From: Planctomycetota bacterium
GTDB taxonomy: Bacteria > Planctomycetota > Planctomycetia > Gemmatales > Gemmataceae
Direction: 5' to 3'
NCBI GenBank assembly: GCA_021413735.1
Contig: JAIOPV010000233.1
Span: forward strand, 1-34,973
DNA: 34,973 nt
Translations under genes and position numbers: made by a program
Shown here: positions 32,709-34,973 of the stretch, one piece after another
How the letters are laid out: the number at the start of each line of letters is the position of its first letter
How positions within the stretch are numbered: the stretch's first letter is position 1
The notes under the pieces: generated by a model
What the model was told of the DNA's origin: nothing
Databases searched by the model: none
The model's input: only the letters and a program-made list of their open reading frames with translations

Positions 32709-34277
32709 GTGGCAACCCCGCTCGCTGAATTCGCCGTGCATCTCCGTCCCGAAGACAATATCGCCGTGTGCCGAAAGCCAATCCCCACCAAATCGGACAT
32801 CGCGTTCGACGGCGGCACCATCCACGTTCCCACCGCGATCAAGATGGGCCACAAGGTCGCGGTGCGACCGATCAGCGCGGGTGAGCCTGTGCTGAAGTAC
32901 GGGCAGGTCATCGGTTTTGCCTCCCGCGACATCAACCCTGGCGAGCACGTCCACGTCCACAACGTGAAGATCGGTGCATTCGAGCGAGATTACGCTTACG
33001 CGTCGCAGATTCCCGCTCCGCTGCCGCCGCCCGCCGAACAACGCACTTGGATGGGCTACGACCGCGGCGAAGGCAAGCCCGACCATCTCCGTTACGGTAC
33101 CCGCAACTACCTCGCAGTCATCAGCACCGTGAACTGCTCCGCGAGAACAAGCAAGTACATCACGGAGCGAGTGCGGGCGACGGGCATCCTCGAAAAGTTC
33201 CCGAATGTCGATGGCGTCGTTGCGATCGTTCACCGTCAGGGCTGCGCGATGCAGTTCGACGGGCCTGACCACAAGCAACTCGACCGCACGCTCGCGGGGT
33301 TCGCCCGTCATGCAAACATCGGCGCGTACATTCTCGTTGGTCTGGGATGCGAAATTGTGCAGGCTTCGCACCTGATCGACAACGAACACCTCGAACTCGT
33401 GCAGCTCAACGGCACGAAGGGAGCACCCTTGGCGCTCTCGATTCAGGAGTGCGGCGGCATCGGCAAGACAGTGGAAGCTGGCGTGAAGGCTGTTGAGGCG
33501 ATGTTGCCGAAGGTGAACGAGGTGAAGCGAGTGCCGATTTCGGCGAAGCACATCATCCTCGGCACGAACTGCGGCGGCTCCGATGGCAATAGCGGCGTGA
33601 CCGCGAACCCTGCTCTCGGGGTGGCGTCGGACCTGATCGTTCAGCAAGGCGGCACGAGCATCCTGGGCGAAACGCCGGAAATCTACGGGGCGGAACACAT
33701 CCTGACACGGCGAGCCGTGTCGAAGGAAGTGGGCGAGAAGCTCGTGGAGCGAATCAAGTGGTGGGAGTGGTACACGGGCATGTTCGGGGCTGAGATCAAC
33801 AACAACCCGTCGCCGGGCAACAAGGAAGGCGGCCTGACGACGATTTTCGAGAAGTCGCTGGGCGCGATCGCGAAGGCTGGCAGCACGGCGATGGTGGACG
33901 TGTACCACTACGCGGAACCAGTGACGGCGAAGGGCTTCGTGGTGATGGACACGCCGGGATACGACCCGGTGAGCATGACGGGCATCGTGGCGGGTGGCGC
34001 GAACGTCTGTGTGTTCACGACAGGTCGCGGCAGCGTGTTTGGCTGCAAGCCAGCCCCGAGCATCAAGGTGGCGACGAACTCGCCGTTGTACAACCACATG
34101 CTCGGCGACATGGACATCAACGCGGGCCGCGTTCTGGAAGGGGCGTCGGTGGCGGAGGTAGGTAAGGAGATTTTCGAGAAGATTCTGGCGACGGCTAGCG
34201 GCGAGAAGACGAAGAGCGAGATCAACGGCGTGGGCGAGGAGGAGTTCGCCCCGTGGTCGATCGGCCCGACGTTGTGA
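32709..34277 (+). CDS. UxaA-family dehydratase (altronate/galactarate type)
   Basis: The 522-residue protein belongs to the UxaA/GarD family of Fe-dependent sugar-acid dehydratases. An N-terminal SAF domain (about 1-95: KVAVRPISAGEPVLKYGQVI and INPGEHVHVHNVKI) is fused to the catalytic part, with NYLAVISTVNCSARTSKYI, VDGVVAIVHRQGCAMQFDG, ILVGLGCEIVQASHLIDN, ILGTNCGGSDGNSGVTANP and FTTGRGSVFGCKPAPSIKV. The cysteines in these motifs are likely to bind metal. The substrate (altronate, galactarate or another aldonate) cannot be read from sequence. GTG 32709 is the start, with GAGGAG 6 nt upstream. No other sugar-acid genes are adjacent. Confidence 0.9.
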   Translation: MATPLAEFAVHLRPEDNIAVCRKPIPTKSDIAFDGGTIHVPTAIKMGHKVAVRPISAGEPVLKYGQVIGFASRDINPGEHVHVHNVKIGAFERDYAYASQIPAPLPPPAEQRTWMGYDRGEGKPDHLRYGTRNYLAVISTVNCSARTSKYITERVRATGILEKFPNVDGVVAIVHRQGCAMQFDGPDHKQLDRTLAGFARHANIGAYILVGLGCEIVQASHLIDNEHLELVQLNGTKGAPLALSIQECGGIGKTVEAGVKAVEAMLPKVNEVKRVPISAKHIILGTNCGGSDGNSGVTANPALGVASDLIVQQGGTSILGETPEIYGAEHILTRRAVSKEVGEKLVERIKWWEWYTGMFGAEINNNPSPGNKEGGLTTIFEKSLGAIAKAGSTAMVDVYHYAEPVTAKGFVVMDTPGYDPVSMTGIVAGGANVCVFTTGRGSVFGCKPAPSIKVATNSPLYNHMLGDMDINAGRVLEGASVAEVGKEIFEKILATASGEKTKSEINGVGEEEFAPWSIGPTL

Positions 34278-34289
34278 CGTTCCACTTCT

Positions 34290-34336
34290 GCCGCTTGCGG
34301 CGTTGCATCAAACAGATGTGCAACGCCGCAAGCGGC
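34290..34336. repeat. Perfect 18-bp inverted repeat, GCCGCTTGCGGC family
   Basis: Arms at 34290-34307 and 34319-34336 are exact reverse complements with an 11-nt loop. The arms are nearly identical to those of the purL insert (23133-23179) but in the opposite arrangement, and share their first 14 bases with the arms at 7440-7485. It lies 13 nt after the UxaA stop and 8 nt before the next ribosome-binding site, so it may also act as a terminator. Confidence 0.88.
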
Positions 34337-34355
34337 GATGAAAGGGAGGAATGTG

Positions 34356-34610
34356 ATGAGCGAAACTGCGGCGAAATTGTTGGCACAGATCCTCGCGCTT
34401 CCCGCAGAAGAGCAAGTGATGATCGCTGATCGCCTCAACGAGAGCCTTGGTGGACAATTCGATCCTGATCCTGTTTTCGAGGTTGAATTGCGGCGACGCC
34501 TCGATTCCGTGGCTGACGGAACTGCCGTGTTGCTCGATGGTGAACATGTGATGGCGGAAGCACGGGCTGAGTTGGAACGTCGTCGTGCAGCTCGGCAGCA
34601 AAACACGTGA
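34356..34610 (+). CDS. Putative addiction-module component (antitoxin-like)
   Basis: The 84-residue protein resembles the short addiction-module component family: AAKLLAQILALPAEEQVMIA, then DRLNESLGG, a middle acidic part and a C-terminal helix with HVMAEARAELERRRAARQ. Such proteins are usually antitoxins paired with a RelE/ParE-like toxin. No toxin follows here; the next short gene is of another type. ATG 34356 is chosen because GGGAGGA lies 5 nt upstream. A possible upstream ATG at 34338 would add six residues. Confidence 0.75.
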   Translation: MSETAAKLLAQILALPAEEQVMIADRLNESLGGQFDPDPVFEVELRRRLDSVADGTAVLLDGEHVMAEARAELERRRAARQQNT

Positions 34611-34619
34611 GACTTCCCG

Positions 34620-34856
34620 ATGTCTACCGGCGACATCGACCCAACTTCGTACCTCGTGTGTTCACGAACCGCACCCACGGTGGAGGCGGCTCGTTTTGAC
34701 GCCGCTTGGCGAACCTCGACCGTTCTCGCCCTCGCTGCCGGAATTGCTCGCGATGGCACCTTCGACGTCTTGCCGATTCTCGCCGATGCACTGGAAGACG
34801 CTGATTGCGACAATCGACTTCTGCTCGTTCACTGCCTGGTGTCCTACGACCGTTGA
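34620..34856 (+). CDS. Short conserved hypothetical protein
   Basis: The 78-residue product has AWRTSTVLALAAGIARDGTF followed by DVLPILADALEDADCDNRLL and ends in VHCLVSYDR. From memory, the segment around LPILADALEDADCDN resembles the C-terminal part of larger proteins frequent in Gemmata-type planctomycetes, in which it is followed by a conserved His-Cys and a short tail. Here the tail differs, so the gene may be a fragment. It begins 10 nt after the antitoxin-like gene. The start has no clear ribosome-binding site. The function is unknown. Confidence 0.5.
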   Translation: MSTGDIDPTSYLVCSRTAPTVEAARFDAAWRTSTVLALAAGIARDGTFDVLPILADALEDADCDNRLLLVHCLVSYDR

Positions 34857-34925
34857 ATGCCGTTTCCCGGATTTCTACACCAGAACCACGGCGATCAGCA
34901 CGAGTTGGCTCAACCAGGATGAGCA

Positions 34926-34973
34926 ATGGACACGGACGACCTGTCTCGGTTCTGCTGCCAGAACACGGACTGC
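34926..34973 (+). CDS. Possible transposase/zinc-ribbon protein, cut by the window end
   Basis: Sixteen codons are visible from ATG 34926 to the edge: MDTDDLSRFCCQNTDC. The CCQNTDC pattern suggests the start of a zinc ribbon of the kind seen at the N-terminus of some IS-type transposases. AGGATGAG lies just upstream, supporting translation. Only the first 16 residues can be seen, so the assignment is tentative. Confidence 0.4.
   Translation, partial: MDTDDLSRFCCQNTDC

Noticed and set aside
32679-34097. 472-codon open frame on the minus strand over the UxaA gene
   Set aside because: It is His/Arg-rich, antisense to a well-recognised enzyme gene, and has no recognisable domain.

Overview
The window looks like a chromosomal segment of a GC-rich planctomycete, most likely of the Gemmata group. 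The basis is the gene set: two prepilin-like DUF1559 proteins, a DUF1501 protein, two DUF1080 proteins, a PQQ-like beta-propeller protein, a DUF4159 protein with an alpha/alpha toroid, and a MoxR/DUF58 pair, all mixed with ordinary metabolic genes. No rRNA, tRNA, CRISPR array or phage block was seen. The assignment rests on family content only; no database search was possible.

Layout. 1-1.57 kb: a di-haem cytochrome c lipoprotein on the minus strand, ending beside a perfect palindrome. 1.7-7.4 kb: a plus-strand run of a secreted PQQ-like propeller protein (with an apparent 1-nt frameshift near 5223), a MoxR ATPase and a DUF58 protein. 7.5-8.6 kb: a minus-strand lactonase-family propeller. 8.7-17.3 kb: plus-strand genes for a DUF1080 protein, a Ski2/HelY-like DExH helicase, PurU, an APC permease, a PhyH-type dioxygenase, a LURP-one-like protein and an M24 peptidase. 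17.3-20.2 kb: a tight minus-strand cluster DUF1501 > DUF1559 > DUF1080. 20.3-24.2 kb: a 183-bp nested inverted repeat, then tyrA overlapping purL (a PurS-PurL fusion). 24.3-26.9 kb: the toroid plus double DUF4159 protein. 26.9-30.7 kb: a small lipoprotein, TatC with a very long periplasmic insert, a CobA-HemD fusion and a small membrane protein. 31.0-32.6 kb: a promoter, a DUF1559 protein, a hairpin and a lipoprotein. 32.7-34.97 kb: a UxaA-family dehydratase, a putative addiction-module antitoxin, a short conserved protein, and the first 16 codons of a possible transposase.

Most genes are housekeeping: purine and one-carbon metabolism (purL, purU), aromatic amino acids (tyrA), sirohaem/cobalamin precursors (cobA-hemD) and Tat export. 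The rest are secreted or envelope proteins typical of planctomycetes. Overlaps and short gaps suggest the co-transcribed units MoxR-DUF58, purU-permease-PhyH, tyrA-purL and DUF1501-DUF1559-DUF1080.

The most distinctive signal is a set of short palindromic repeats of several sequence families, spread through gaps and also lying in frame inside two proteins (PurL and the helicase). In several families each arm is itself a small hairpin, and arms of one family occur in opposite polarity at different loci, as in REP/BIME-like elements.
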